Assembly: GCA_026004795.1 (NCBI GenBank)
Contig: BPJV01000006.1
Coordinates: 124,001-188,000, forward strand
Direction of reading: 5' to 3'
DNA from: Pirellulaceae bacterium
GTDB lineage: Bacteria; Planctomycetota; Planctomycetia; Pirellulales; Pirellulaceae
DNA: 64,000 bases
Below are positions 39,001 through 48,631 of the stretch, in pieces. Every line of letters starts with the position of its first letter. Positions within the stretch are counted from its first letter, which is position 1. The position numbers and the translations under genes are program-made. The notes under the pieces are model-generated. The model did not search any database. It saw nothing but the letters and a program-made list of their open reading frames with translations, and had not been told where the DNA came from.

Positions 39001-41355
39001 CAACCCGTGGGGCGTGGATTTCAACGAAGTGGGAGAAGCCTTTGCGACGGCCTGCGTCATTCCGCATCTGTACCACATCATCCCCGGCGCCCGCTACCAG
39101 CGCCAGGCCGGGCAGCACTTCAATCCTTACACCTACGACGACATCAAAACGATCGCCGACCATTTGCATTATCTCGGCGCGACTCCGCACAGTGGCAATG
39201 GCAAATCGGATGCGGCCGGTGGTGGCCATGCCCACGCGGGAGCCATGATTTATCTGGGCGGCACTTGGCCGCAGCACTACCGCAGCGTGCTGTTCATGAA
39301 CAACATCCATGGTCAGCGTATTAACACGGACTTTCTCGAACCATCCGGTTCTGGCTACGTGGGCACGCACGGCCCCGATTTCTTGTTGACGGGGGATCAA
39401 GCATCTCAAATCCTCAACATGCGTTACGGTCCCGATGGCAATGTCTACGTGATCGATTGGTACGACATGCAAGCATGCCATCGGAACGAAGTGGAAGTGC
39501 ACGATCGCAGCAATGGGCGGATCTACAAGATCAACTATGCTGCGGCCAAACACAGGGCGCCGCAGGTCGATTTGCCTACCGCGACCGATGGAGAACTAGC
39601 GCAGCAATGTTTGGCGACCAATGAATGGTACTATCGCCATGCCCGCCGTTTGTTGCAGGAGCGGGCGGCCAGCGCGGCGATCGAGCAAGCGGCTGTCGAC
39701 TGGCTGCGCGGCATCGCCGTGGACCATCAAGAGCCGACCCGGCGATTGCGGGCCGCTGTGGATGCTGCACGCCATCGGTGAGCTTTTCCCCGAGGACTTC
39801 GCACGCCTTCTGCGCGATCCCAGCCCCCACGTTCGTAGTTGGGCCATCCGCTTGCAAATGCAAGCGGCCCGTGGACGTCCTCTGCCTCAGTGTCATCGAG
39901 CGGTGGAGCCAAATGGCGGCTGAGGATCCTTCACCGATCGTGCGGCTGAGCCTGGCGTCAGCGGCAGGTCGTTTGCCACCGCAGCATCGGTGGCATCTCC
40001 TTGCGAACTTGATGGAGCACGCCAGCGATGCCGACGATCCGAATCTCCCCTTGATGTACTGGTACGCCCTCGAACCGTTGGCCGACGTCGATGCCGACCG
40101 CGCGTTGGCGCTGGCCATGAGAGCCGGTGTAGCGATTCCTTTGTTGCGCAATTTTATGCTCCGCCGCGTCGCTGCCGGGGGATCGGAAGAAGCCTTGCGG
40201 CGATTGGTCGAAGCGCTCGGCCGAGCCGATGCGGTCGACGCGCAGGTGATGTTCCTGCAGGCGCTGCGTGCCGCTTTGGTGGGCCGGCGACAGGCGACCG
40301 CACCTCCCCAGTGGCCTCCCCTAGCCACCCGCCTCATGCAATCCGCTGCGCCCGAGGTGCGCGTGCGAACCGCTGTGCTGGGGAACCTTTTCGGCGATCC
40401 ACATGCCACCGCATACTTGCTGAACGTGCTCCAGGATTCCCAAGCGGAGACCACGTGGCGACAGGAAGCGTTGGCCGCACTATTGAGCAGTCGCGCGGCG
40501 TCGTTACCGGACCTGCTGGAGCAGTTGTTGCGGGACGCGGCGACGCCAACCTCGCTGTTGCCCGACCTGATCCACGGGTTGGTAGCAGTGGATGCCCCGC
40601 GCGCCGAACAGCTGCTGCTGGAGCTTTACGACCACCTGCCGCCGGAAGGAAGGCGCAACGTTTTGGCAGCGATGACCAAGCGGCCAGACCTTGCCCTCCG
40701 GCTGGTCGAGGCTATCGAATCGGGGACGATTCCAGCCCGCGATTTGACGGCCGACCTGGCACGGCGCATCCAGTACTTGGGCGACGAGCGGCTGGTGGCG
40801 CGGCTGGAGAACGTGTGGGGGAGTTTGCAACCGACCTCCGCCGAGAAGGGGCGGCTCATCGCGCAGTACAAAGAGCTGGTCGAGCGCACGGATTTACCTG
40901 ATGCCGATGTGCGACTGGGCCGCAAGTTGTACGGCGAGACATGTGGCCGTTGCCACCGCCTGTTTGGGGAAGGGAACACGATCGGCCCAGATCTCACTGG
41001 ATCGAACCGCGCCAATGTCGACTACCTATTGGAAAACATCGTCGATCCAAGTGCGGTGATGGCCAAGGAATACCGACCGGAAGTGGTGCTCACCGAAGAC
41101 GGGCAAGTGTTGACCGGCCTGGTGGTGGAAGATACCGATCGGGCCTTGATACTACGATCGGCGGAGGAGACGACGGTCGTGGCCAAAGACGAAATCGTCC
41201 AACGCATGACGAGCAGCACCTCGATGATGCCGGATAATCAGTTGCAGCAATTCACCGAGCACGAAATCCGTTCGCTGCTGGCCTATCTCCGCAGCCCGTC
41301 GCCAGTGCCACTGCCCGACACCGATTCCCCGCCGTCTTCGGTGCCGCAGGAGTGA
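36026..41355 (+). CDS. Giant secreted FG-GAP / PVC-type dehydrogenase / CxxCH cytochrome protein, two frameshifts
   Basis: 1775 residues after removing one base near 39753-39756 and one C at 39868-39870. In order: signal peptide (LAMLAIVLTCLSLAEA); about six FG-GAP/VCBS repeats with Ca-binding loops (DLNGDGHQD, DFNGDGAQD, DVNGDGRHD, DIDGDGLQD) in residues ~55-410; two beta-sandwich, CBM-like regions (~440-610 and ~625-780); the PVC-type six-bladed dehydrogenase domain (VPDGFSVTVFAAEPDV to GRIYKINY, ~805-1175); HEAT-like helical repeats; and a C-terminal haem domain with CGRCHRLFGEGNTIGPDLTG. The parts occur in separate planctomycete proteins; here they are one chain. It is divergent from the DUF1553 operon, with ~290 bp between. 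Confidence 0.9.
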
Positions 41356-41427
41356 CCGCTGCAGAACCGCGCGGGCCCCCGTCCTCGCCGCAACGGCCGC
41401 CTCCATCAACAGCCGCGAAAACCCAAT

Positions 41428-41459
41428 AAAAAAAGGCTGGAGCCATCTCCAACCTTTTC
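41428..41459 (-). terminator. Rho-independent terminator downstream of tRNA-Gln
   Basis: On the minus strand AAAGGTTGGAG, a 4-nt loop and CTCCAGCCTTT pair over 11 positions with G-U pairs, followed by a run of seven T. It lies 15-45 bp past the 3' end of the tRNA. It could also stop transcripts of the cytochrome gene arriving from the other side. Confidence 0.8.
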
Positions 41460-41474
41460 AAGTAGTTACACCAG

Positions 41475-41545
41475 CTACCCGGCTAGGACTCGAACCTAGA
41501 ACGACGGAACCAAAATCCGTTGTGTTACCATTACACCACCGGGCA
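41475..41545 (-). tRNA. tRNA-Gln (anticodon TTG)
   Basis: Reading the minus strand, the 5' TGCCCGG pairs with the 3' CCGGGTA (one G-U), with discriminator G. The D-arm contains GTAATGGTAAC. The anticodon stem ACGGA/TCCGT encloses the loop TTTTGGT, giving anticodon TTG for Gln. The T-arm is CTAGG-TTCGAGT-CCTAG. CCA is not encoded. It lies 35 bp downstream of rex on the same strand. Confidence 0.95.
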
Positions 41546-41580
41546 GTCGGATGAATTGCTCATCGCCAACTCTGTAAAAT

Positions 41581-42276
41581 CTAGCGGGATTCCTTCCAAT
41601 TGGCAACCGCAAACGCCAACCTTTGCAGCTCCACCGCCAGGTCGACATCGACGATCGCCAGCTCCTTCTGCAGCGGGAGGCTGACGGGGGCAAAGTTGAG
41701 GATGCCGGCAATACCGATATCGGCCAACCGGCGGGCAATCTGGGGAGCATCTTGAGCGGGAATGGCGAGAATGGCCAGGCGGGCACGCAACAGAGGAACT
41801 TTCTCTTCCAAACTGTCGATGCTGAAGACGGGAATGCCGTCGATCAGCGTGCCGATCTTGGTCGGATCGGATTCGAAGACCGCCCGCAGGACGAATCCCT
41901 GTTGCTGAAAACCCCGGTAGCGGATCAAGGCGCTACCCAGATTTCCTAAACCGACCAGAATCGTGTTCCACGTGCCATCGGTGCCCAGGGCGCGGCGGAG
42001 CGCTTGGACCAACCCCGCCACGTCGTATCCGACACCGCGTTTACCGAATTCGCCGAACAGGGCTAAGTCGCGGCGAATCTGCGAATCACTCAACCCCAAC
42101 CGATTCCCCAGCACGTTGCTTTTGATCGTCTCCACGCCAGCACGGTGAAAGTGCTGCAGTTCGCGGAGGTACAACCCCAGTCGGTGAGCGGTAGCCGGTG
42201 GAATCTGCCCCGAGGTGACCGTGGGCACCGATTCGAATTGGTCGGTGTTCTCGTTGGCTGGTTGCTGGTTATCCAC
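41581..42276 (-). CDS. rex: Redox-sensing transcriptional repressor Rex
   Basis: 231 residues. The N-terminal winged helix has LGLYLRELQHFHRAG, SNVLGNRLGLSDSQIRRDLALFGEFGKRGVGYDV, the typical Rex DNA-binding segment. The C-terminal Rossmann domain has ILVGLGNLGSALIRYRGF for NAD(H) binding, then VFESDPTKIGTLIDGIPV. Rex senses the NADH/NAD+ ratio and represses fermentative and respiratory genes. GTG 42276 has AGAGGA six bases upstream and gives a ~30-residue extension before the usual family start; the GTG at 42294 is less well placed. Confidence 0.94.
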   Translation of the reverse strand: MDNQQPANENTDQFESVPTVTSGQIPPATAHRLGLYLRELQHFHRAGVETIKSNVLGNRLGLSDSQIRRDLALFGEFGKRGVGYDVAGLVQALRRALGTDGTWNTILVGLGNLGSALIRYRGFQQQGFVLRAVFESDPTKIGTLIDGIPVFSIDSLEEKVPLLRARLAILAIPAQDAPQIARRLADIGIAGILNFAPVSLPLQKELAIVDVDLAVELQRLAFAVANWKESR

Positions 42277-42558
42277 TCGCTTTCCTCTCCGCACGGGAAA
42301 AACCTGTTGCCTTCATGGTACTTGAAGGGGAAGGGACGTGGTGTGGTGGAACGGGAGTCGGTAGCGATGGCCACGATCGTTTTACCGCGCGGCGGCGGAC
42401 CGATGGCACGATAGGTGGCGACGGGCGGATACCTCCGTTCATCGGCTCCACTGCGGCGGGAATCCCTGCGGAGGGCCCTGGCGTCCTCGTGCTCTTGGCC
42501 ACGTCGCCGACACCCGAGAGCGAGGGGGAACCGGTCCATCGCGGCCCCGAATAGCCGG

Positions 42559-43524
42559 TTAGTCGGCCACCGTCACTCCCTCGGCCTGCAACTGCGCGGC
42601 GGCCAGCTTACCGTGTTGCCAGGCCAACCACAACAACAATCCTTTCTGAGCATGCATGCGATTTCCCGCCTGCTGCGTCACCAGACTGTGAGGACTGTCG
42701 AGCACCTCGTCGGTGATCTCCTCTCCGCGTTTGGCCGGCAAGCAGTGGAGGATGTACGATTCGGTTTGCGTCATTTCCACCAGGTAACGATTGACCTGAT
42801 AGGGAGCGAACGCGCGGCGTCGCTGGGCGGCTTCTTTTTCCTGCCCCATGCTCGTCCACACGTCGGTGTAGATAAACGTGGCGCCGGAAAGCCCGGTCTC
42901 GAGGCTCTCCGTCTGCAGGATCTCCGCCTCCTGGTAACGCTCGACGATGCGGGCCACGTCGTGATCGGGTAGATGGTAGTCCGCCGGGCCAACGAGGTGA
43001 AAACGGGCGCCGACCATCGCACAGGCGATGGCCAGCGAGCGAGCCACGTTGTTCCCATCCCCGACGAAGGCAACGATCTTGCCGTCCAGACTGCCGACCG
43101 CCTCCTGCATGGTCATCAGGTCAGCCAGCGCTTGGCATGGGTGGGCGTAGTCGGTGAGACCATTGATGATCGGTACGACATGGAATGCGGCCAACTCTTC
43201 CACCGTGGCATGCCGTTTGGCACGGCAAACCACAAAATCGGCATACTGAGCCAAGACGCGAATGAAGTCCGACGTCGCTTCGCGGCTTTGCCAGCCAACC
43301 TCCTGGCCGAGGAACATGGCGGTCCCGCCCAAGTGGCAGATGCCGGCTTCGAAGCTGACGCGCGTGCGCAGGCTCGGTTTTTCGAAGAGCAGCGCAAGGA
43401 CGTTTCGCGGCAGCCAGGCAGGCCGCGCCCCATTGAGGTGCAATTGCTTAACCTGCTGGCCGATACTCAAGATCTGCTGCAACTCGGCTCGTGTGATATC
43501 CATCAACGTTAGAAAGTGTCGCAC
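42559..43524 (-). CDS. argF: Ornithine carbamoyltransferase
   Basis: 321 residues. It catalyses ornithine plus carbamoyl phosphate to citrulline. The carbamoyl phosphate loop is present as KPSLRTRVSFE (the usual Ser-Thr-Arg-Thr-Arg has Leu in place of Thr, a form seen in a subgroup), and then YAHPCQALADLMT, FVGDGNNVARS and the ornithine-binding HCLPAKRGEEI. Third in the arg cluster, after argB and argD in the direction of transcription, with ~180 bp between it and argD. Confidence 0.96.
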   Translation of the reverse strand: MRHFLTLMDITRAELQQILSIGQQVKQLHLNGARPAWLPRNVLALLFEKPSLRTRVSFEAGICHLGGTAMFLGQEVGWQSREATSDFIRVLAQYADFVVCRAKRHATVEELAAFHVVPIINGLTDYAHPCQALADLMTMQEAVGSLDGKIVAFVGDGNNVARSLAIACAMVGARFHLVGPADYHLPDHDVARIVERYQEAEILQTESLETGLSGATFIYTDVWTSMGQEKEAAQRRRAFAPYQVNRYLVEMTQTESYILHCLPAKRGEEITDEVLDSPHSLVTQQAGNRMHAQKGLLLWLAWQHGKLAAAQLQAEGVTVAD

Positions 43525-43702
43525 TCGTCTGCTCCTCTATTCATTGCCCTGGGTGGCCAACTCGAACTAGCCCGCCCGCAGTCTCTGGTCCACAAGACGT
43601 TACCGCTGCTGCCACCAACGATCGCCGCCTGTCGCCCTCGTGATGGCCCCCGCCAGGCGTCGCCTAGACCGTCGTAGCCACTTGAATCCGGCACTGGCCA
43701 GG

Positions 43703-45157
43703 CTACTCCTGTGAGGCAGGAGACGCTGGTTCGTTGATTTCCGCAGGGGACCGCGTGCTCGATTGCTCAGCCTCCTCGGCAGCGGCCGCGTTCCTGCCGT
43801 CGGCATCATGGGCATCGTTGGTAGCGGGCGCCGCTGGCGGAGAAGCAGCCGCCGCGTGGTTCTCCGCGGTGGCGGCCGTCACCTCGTCCTCCGCCCCCTC
43901 GCGCTTCTCCAGCCCAGGGGCAGCGACCTCGGGCGGAGTCAGATCGTCCAGGAAGGCGCGAACATTAGCCGCCAGCTTTTCCATGCCGCGGTCGATTTCC
44001 TCTTTGGTTACGTTCATCGCCGGCAGCAAACGGAGAATATTGCCTTGGGTGCAGTTGATCAGCAGACCGTCCTCTAAACAGCGCTGCACAATCCCGGCCA
44101 CCTCGACCTCAAACTCGATCCCGATCATCAACCCCACCTGCCGAATGTCGCGAATGTGCGGGCACTGGGTTTGCAGCTCGCTCAAGTGAGCGGCGAACCT
44201 TTCGGCGGCTTGGCGTCCGCGCTCCAGCAGCCCCTCCTGCTCGATCGTCTCCAAGGTGGCGATGCCGGCGGCCGCGGCGATCGGGTTCCCTCCGAAAGTG
44301 CTGGCATGGGTTCCCGGTTTGAGACTGGCGGCGATCTCGGCTCGAGCCAGCATGGCGCCACCGGCGATGCCGCCGCAAAGCGACTTGGCCAGCGTGATGA
44401 TATCGGGCTGCACCTCGAGGGTCTGAAAGCCGAACCAATTGCCCGTACGCCCGCAACCGGTCTGCACTTCGTCGAAGATCAATAGCAAACCATGCTGATC
44501 GGCCAACTGCCGCAGACCGGCCAGAAATCCTTCTGGCGGGACGCGCACTCCGCCTTCCCCTTGCACCGGTTCGATCAAGATCCCCGCCGTGGTGTCGTCG
44601 ATACTTCGTTCCACCGCCTCCAAATCACCGAATGGAACGTACGTGAATCCGGGCAACATGGGGCCCATGCCGGCGTGGTATTTCGGCTGCGCTGTAGCCG
44701 ATAGGGCGCCGAACGTGCGTCCGTGGAACCCCCCCTGGAAGGTGATGATGCGGTAGCGGTCAGGCCCTTGATGCAGCCGAGTCAGCTTGATCGCCGCTTC
44801 GTTTGCTTCCGCACCGCTGTTGCAGAAGAATGCCTGGCTGGGAAAACTCCGCTCAACGAGCATTTGGGCCCACCGTGCCTGGGAGTCGATCAGCCACGTG
44901 TTGGGAACATGGATCAACGTGGCGACCTGCTCCTGCACGGCATGGACCACGCGGGGAGGGCAGTGACCAAGCAGATTGCATCCCCAACCGGGAAAGAAGT
45001 CCAAGTATTCGCGCCCCTCAGCATCCCACACGCGGGAGCCGCGTCCGCGAACCAGGTTGATCGGATAGCGGACGTAGTTGCCGATGACATACCGCTCGAA
45101 CAGGCGAGCCGAGTCGGCGGACGACATGGTCGAAGCCAGTTTTTCGGACGTGTTCAT
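43703..45157 (-). CDS. argD: Acetylornithine aminotransferase with a long low-complexity tail
   Basis: 484 residues; the family is usually ~400. The class III PLP core is intact: FPGWGCNLLGHCPPRV, FFCNSGAEANEAAIK, ITFQGGFHGRTFGAL, LLIFDEVQTGCGRTG and the PLP-Lys in DIITLAKSLCGGI. After the normal end (NVRAFLDDL) come about 80 residues rich in Ala, Glu, Pro and Ser with no homology that I can see. It transfers an amino group to N-acetylglutamate semialdehyde. It starts 54 bp after argB. Confidence 0.94.
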   Translation of the reverse strand: MNTSEKLASTMSSADSARLFERYVIGNYVRYPINLVRGRGSRVWDAEGREYLDFFPGWGCNLLGHCPPRVVHAVQEQVATLIHVPNTWLIDSQARWAQMLVERSFPSQAFFCNSGAEANEAAIKLTRLHQGPDRYRIITFQGGFHGRTFGALSATAQPKYHAGMGPMLPGFTYVPFGDLEAVERSIDDTTAGILIEPVQGEGGVRVPPEGFLAGLRQLADQHGLLLIFDEVQTGCGRTGNWFGFQTLEVQPDIITLAKSLCGGIAGGAMLARAEIAASLKPGTHASTFGGNPIAAAAGIATLETIEQEGLLERGRQAAERFAAHLSELQTQCPHIRDIRQVGLMIGIEFEVEVAGIVQRCLEDGLLINCTQGNILRLLPAMNVTKEEIDRGMEKLAANVRAFLDDLTPPEVAAPGLEKREGAEDEVTAATAENHAAAASPPAAPATNDAHDADGRNAAAAEEAEQSSTRSPAEINEPASPASQE

Positions 45158-45211
45158 TGCTCTTCTGCCGCAAATGAAAAAAGAACTGTTGCCCAGGGAG
45201 CCGGCCACCAC

Positions 45212-46114
45212 TCACACACAGGCGTGCGATTCTCGCGATTGCACGATCTCGGTCCCCACGCCGCTGGTGGTATAGATTTCCAGCAACAACGAGTGGCGTA
45301 GGCGACCGTCGATGATATGTACTTTCCGTACGCCGCGGTCGAGCGTCGCCAGGCACGCTTCGACCTTGGGAATCATTCCGGCATCGATGACGCCATCGGC
45401 AATCAACTGACGCGCTTCCTCGGCGGTCAGCGAGTGGATGATGGTGCTGGGGTCATCCTTTACGCGGCGCACGCCATTGACATCGCTGAGGAACACCAGC
45501 TTTTCGGCCCCCAGAGCTTCCGCAACGGCCATGGCCGCCGTGTCGGCGTTGACGTTGTACTTCTGTCCCGCCTCATCGATGCACATCGAGGGTATCACGG
45601 GAACCTGATTGGCATAAAGGATACTCTCGATGACATGGCGATCGACGCGCGTCACCTCGCCGACAAATCCCAAGTCGATGTCGTCACCAGCGTTGTCACG
45701 CCATCGAAGCTGGCGACCGTATAGGACATTGGTTCCCGCAGCAAAGTTCAAATTGACCGCTCGTCCTCCCAGCCGCTCGATCTCATCGGTCAAGTACTGC
45801 GTGATCTCTCCCGCCAACACCTGTTCCACGATCCGCAAGGTGGCTTCGTCGGTAACCCTTCGTCCCTGGACCCATACCGGTTGGATGTTGGCGTCCGCCA
45901 TGGCGCGGCTGATGCGGGCACCTCCACCGTGGACGATGACCGGCTTCATGCCCACCGTCTCCATAAAAATGACGTCCACCAACAGATGCTGAAGGGCCTG
46001 ATGATCGTCCAGCAGGCTGCCACCGAGTTTGATCACCGTGGTCTTGCCGCGGAAGCGACGGATCCAGCCCATGGCTTCGATCAGCGTATCGGCCTTCGAA
46101 ATCGCGTCATTCAC
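45212..46114 (-). CDS. argB: Acetylglutamate kinase
   Basis: 300 residues from GTG 46114, about 12 bp after a GGAGG. It has the N-terminal [25 protein letters not shown], the NAG-binding [13 protein letters not shown]-type segment, [20 protein letters not shown] and [11 protein letters not shown], the family motifs in order. It catalyses phosphorylation of N-acetylglutamate, the second step of arginine synthesis. It is first of the argB-argD-argF cluster; the ~345 bp upstream (46115-46460), shared with a divergent gene, should hold the promoter. Confidence 0.95.
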   Translation of the reverse strand: MNDAISKADTLIEAMGWIRRFRGKTTVIKLGGSLLDDHQALQHLLVDVIFMETVGMKPVIVHGGGARISRAMADANIQPVWVQGRRVTDEATLRIVEQVLAGEITQYLTDEIERLGGRAVNLNFAAGTNVLYGRQLRWRDNAGDDIDLGFVGEVTRVDRHVIESILYANQVPVIPSMCIDEAGQKYNVNADTAAMAVAEALGAEKLVFLSDVNGVRRVKDDPSTIIHSLTAEEARQLIADGVIDAGMIPKVEACLATLDRGVRKVHIIDGRLRHSLLLEIYTTSGVGTEIVQSRESHACV

Positions 46115-46460
46115 CTTTGGGTACGACCTCCAAGGAACCATCAGGAACCAATGTGAGCAGTGAGAAAACATGCCATCGTAACCCAAGCGTTGCCCGGTTG
46201 GGAAGCCCACTGCAAGAGGAAACTTTACCTGGTTCCTCGCCCCTCGGTAACTCCTCCATATCACCTTGCGACTAGATTGCGGGCAGGGAGAGCGGGGCGG
46301 GAACGGGGTGCCAGCCATCGTAGGGTGTAGGCGGCCGGGGCATCGATTACGATAGGTGAGAGACTAAGTGGGAGCGTTCCCGACGTTGGCTACTGGTAGG
46401 ACGGCGGGAATAGCATCCACCAATTCGCCATCGTTTATTCAGCCAATAACGGAGCCTGCC

Positions 46461-47396
46461 ATGTCCCGCTCACCGGATCGCACCGCCACGCGACGTCACT
46501 TTTTGTACCAGACATCGGCATTCGCTTGGGCAGCGGCTGGGAGTCGTCTCCTGGCCCCGAGCGCTGCAGCAGGCGAGATCACCCACTCGACACCGCCGCG
46601 TCGACTGCTGAAGACGTTGAAGATCGGCATGGTGAAAGTGCCTGGCGACTTGGTGGCCAAATTCACTGCGGCCAAGGAAGCGGGGTACGATGGAATCGAA
46701 TTGAACAGCCCTGGGTTGAACATCGACGAAGTGCGTCAGGCGATCGATCGCAGCGGGCTACCCGTGGACGGAACGGTAGGCGCGCGGCACTGGAGTGTCC
46801 GACACTCGGACCCCGATCCCGATGTGCGCCGCCAAGCGCTCGACGACCTGGTGCAGGCTATCCAAGAGACCCACGCCATCGGCGGACACACGACGCTCTT
46901 GGTCGTCGGTCATGGCAACGATGGCACCGAGGAGGAGGTATGGGACAGATCGATCGACAACATCCGTCAGGCCCTACCGGTGGCGGCGGAATTCGGCGTC
47001 TACATTGCCATCGAAAACGTGTGGAACCACTTCTGCTACGACCATGACGGCCCATCGAATCAAACAGCGGAAAAATTCGTGCGGTACGTCGATGAGCTGA
47101 ATTCACCCTGGGTGGGCATGCAGTTCGACATTGGCAATCACTGGAAATATGGCAACCCGGCCGACTGGATTCGGCAGCTTGGGCGACGAATTGTCAAACT
47201 CGACATCAAGGGCTTTAGCCGTGCGGAGAACAATTGGCGTGACATCACCGAGGATGACCTGCCGTGGGCCGACGTGCGTCTGGCGTTGGACGAGATCAAC
47301 TACTGGGGCTGGGTAGCAGCAGAAGTCGGTGGTGGCGACGTGCCGCGACTGGCCACCATCGCCAAGCAGATCGACCGTGCGTTGAACATCGGTTGA
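46461..47396 (+). CDS. Tat-exported sugar phosphate isomerase/epimerase-like TIM barrel
   Basis: 311 residues from ATG 46461. A twin-arginine leader (TATRRHFLYQTSAFAWAAAG) is followed by a xylose isomerase-like TIM barrel: KIGMVKVPGDLVAKF, AGYDGIELNSPGLNIDE, GVYIAIENVWNHFCYD, WVGMQFDIGNHWKYG (metal-ligand Glu/Asp/His) and IVKLDIKGFSRAE, WVAAEVGGGD. Such exported isomerase-like proteins are numerous in planctomycetes and their substrates are mostly unknown. The longer frame from 46368 lacks the leader at its start and is rejected. Confidence 0.9.
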   Translation: MSRSPDRTATRRHFLYQTSAFAWAAAGSRLLAPSAAAGEITHSTPPRRLLKTLKIGMVKVPGDLVAKFTAAKEAGYDGIELNSPGLNIDEVRQAIDRSGLPVDGTVGARHWSVRHSDPDPDVRRQALDDLVQAIQETHAIGGHTTLLVVGHGNDGTEEEVWDRSIDNIRQALPVAAEFGVYIAIENVWNHFCYDHDGPSNQTAEKFVRYVDELNSPWVGMQFDIGNHWKYGNPADWIRQLGRRIVKLDIKGFSRAENNWRDITEDDLPWADVRLALDEINYWGWVAAEVGGGDVPRLATIAKQIDRALNIG

Positions 47397-47571
47397 CGAA
47401 CTGCTGCCCGGGAAGTCGCCGGTCATCTGTTCCTCACCTGGCTCACGACGCCAATCAACTGCGCATCCCGCTCCTCCCTCCCCCTGCGGACGCCAGCCGC
47501 CGGGGCGATCCGCCGGACATGGTAGGGCGCGGCGCATGGACGGCCACTGCAGAAAGAAGCTGCCGACCCAC

Positions 47572-48456
47572 TCAGTCGCTACAGGGTTGATCGTTGCGAA
47601 CGAAGGTCATGATGTGGTAGCGAAAGTATTTGCGGTACAAACCGAGCGCGATGGTGTAGGCCGAGGCGCGGAGGTGCTTCCACTGCCACGGCGTGGCCGT
47701 TTGATGACGCATTAGTTTGAAAAAGTGCCACAGCGACAGATGCGCGGCATGCAGTGCCGAAGGCCCCAGTCGCCATCCGCATTCGAACTGGTCGATCCGT
47801 TCGAGGCACCCTCCCCCGCTCCACTGGCGCGCTTGATCGAGATGGTGGAACATGGGAACGGCCCAGTTGTGAGCCACCCCGGTCACGATGTGCTGAAACA
47901 GCCGCGAAGTCTGTTTCAGCGGCCGGGTAAGGAAGCCATCGGTGAGCACCAACCGGGCGCCAGGCCGCAGCACGCGTGCCGCTTCACGAAGCGCCGCCTC
48001 TGGACGCGTGCTATGGCAAAGACTTTCCAAAAAATAGGCACCGTCGAAGCTGGCGTCCGCGAACGGCAACTGATGGTAGTCACGGCAGTAGTACGTGACT
48101 CGCTCCTGGCCATGGCGACGCTGCGCCTCGGCCACCTGATTGGCAGAAATCGTCAACGCATGGAATTCGAGTTGAGGAAAGAGCCGACTGCCGTGCCGCG
48201 CCACCGCACCAAAGCCACACCCCAGGTCGGCAATGCGCCCAGCGGCAAGTCGGTCCAACGCGAGTTGCCGAAAAACGACGCGATTCATTTCTTCGAGCAT
48301 CGGTTTGCGCACGAAGGGATTCAACCACGGCCGCCAGTAGCCGAAGTGCAGATATCCCTCTTGGCTCCATGCTGTGTAATCGACGATCGTATCATCGTAG
48401 TACTCGGCCGTTACCGACGGAGCATCATCTGCCATCCCAGTGTTCGTCGTCGTCAT
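47572..48456 (-). CDS. Class I SAM-dependent methyltransferase
   Basis: 294 residues from ATG 48456 (MTTTNTGMADD). The motif I IADLGCGFGAVARHGS, ALTISANQVAEAQRR, YHQLPFADASFDGAYFLES and RVLRPGARLVLTD are the standard Rossmann-type methyltransferase blocks. It resembles small-molecule methyltransferases of the tocopherol/sterol/O-methylating group, but the acceptor is not determined. The C-terminus (HFFKLMRHQT to YHIMTFVRND) is specific to this subgroup. It is divergent from the SprT-like gene. Confidence 0.85.
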   Translation of the reverse strand: MTTTNTGMADDAPSVTAEYYDDTIVDYTAWSQEGYLHFGYWRPWLNPFVRKPMLEEMNRVVFRQLALDRLAAGRIADLGCGFGAVARHGSRLFPQLEFHALTISANQVAEAQRRHGQERVTYYCRDYHQLPFADASFDGAYFLESLCHSTRPEAALREAARVLRPGARLVLTDGFLTRPLKQTSRLFQHIVTGVAHNWAVPMFHHLDQARQWSGGGCLERIDQFECGWRLGPSALHAAHLSLWHFFKLMRHQTATPWQWKHLRASAYTIALGLYRKYFRYHIMTFVRNDQPCSD

Positions 48457-48631
48457 CGAGGGGGAACGGTTTAACGGATTTCGTGAGTCAAAGATCGGCG
48501 GTAGCAAGGCGACCACAGTACCATGGCCGCCCGGTCGTCGACTCGTATCATGCGATGGTGCTGCGTACCTGGCAAGTCCCGAGAGCGGTTTCTGGGATTG
48601 GGAGAGGAAACTCGTGTAGGAAAGGGATAGA

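Noticed and set aside
38303-39553. 416-residue frame on the minus strand
   Set aside because: It mirrors the PVC dehydrogenase domain on the other strand and has no family motif of its own.
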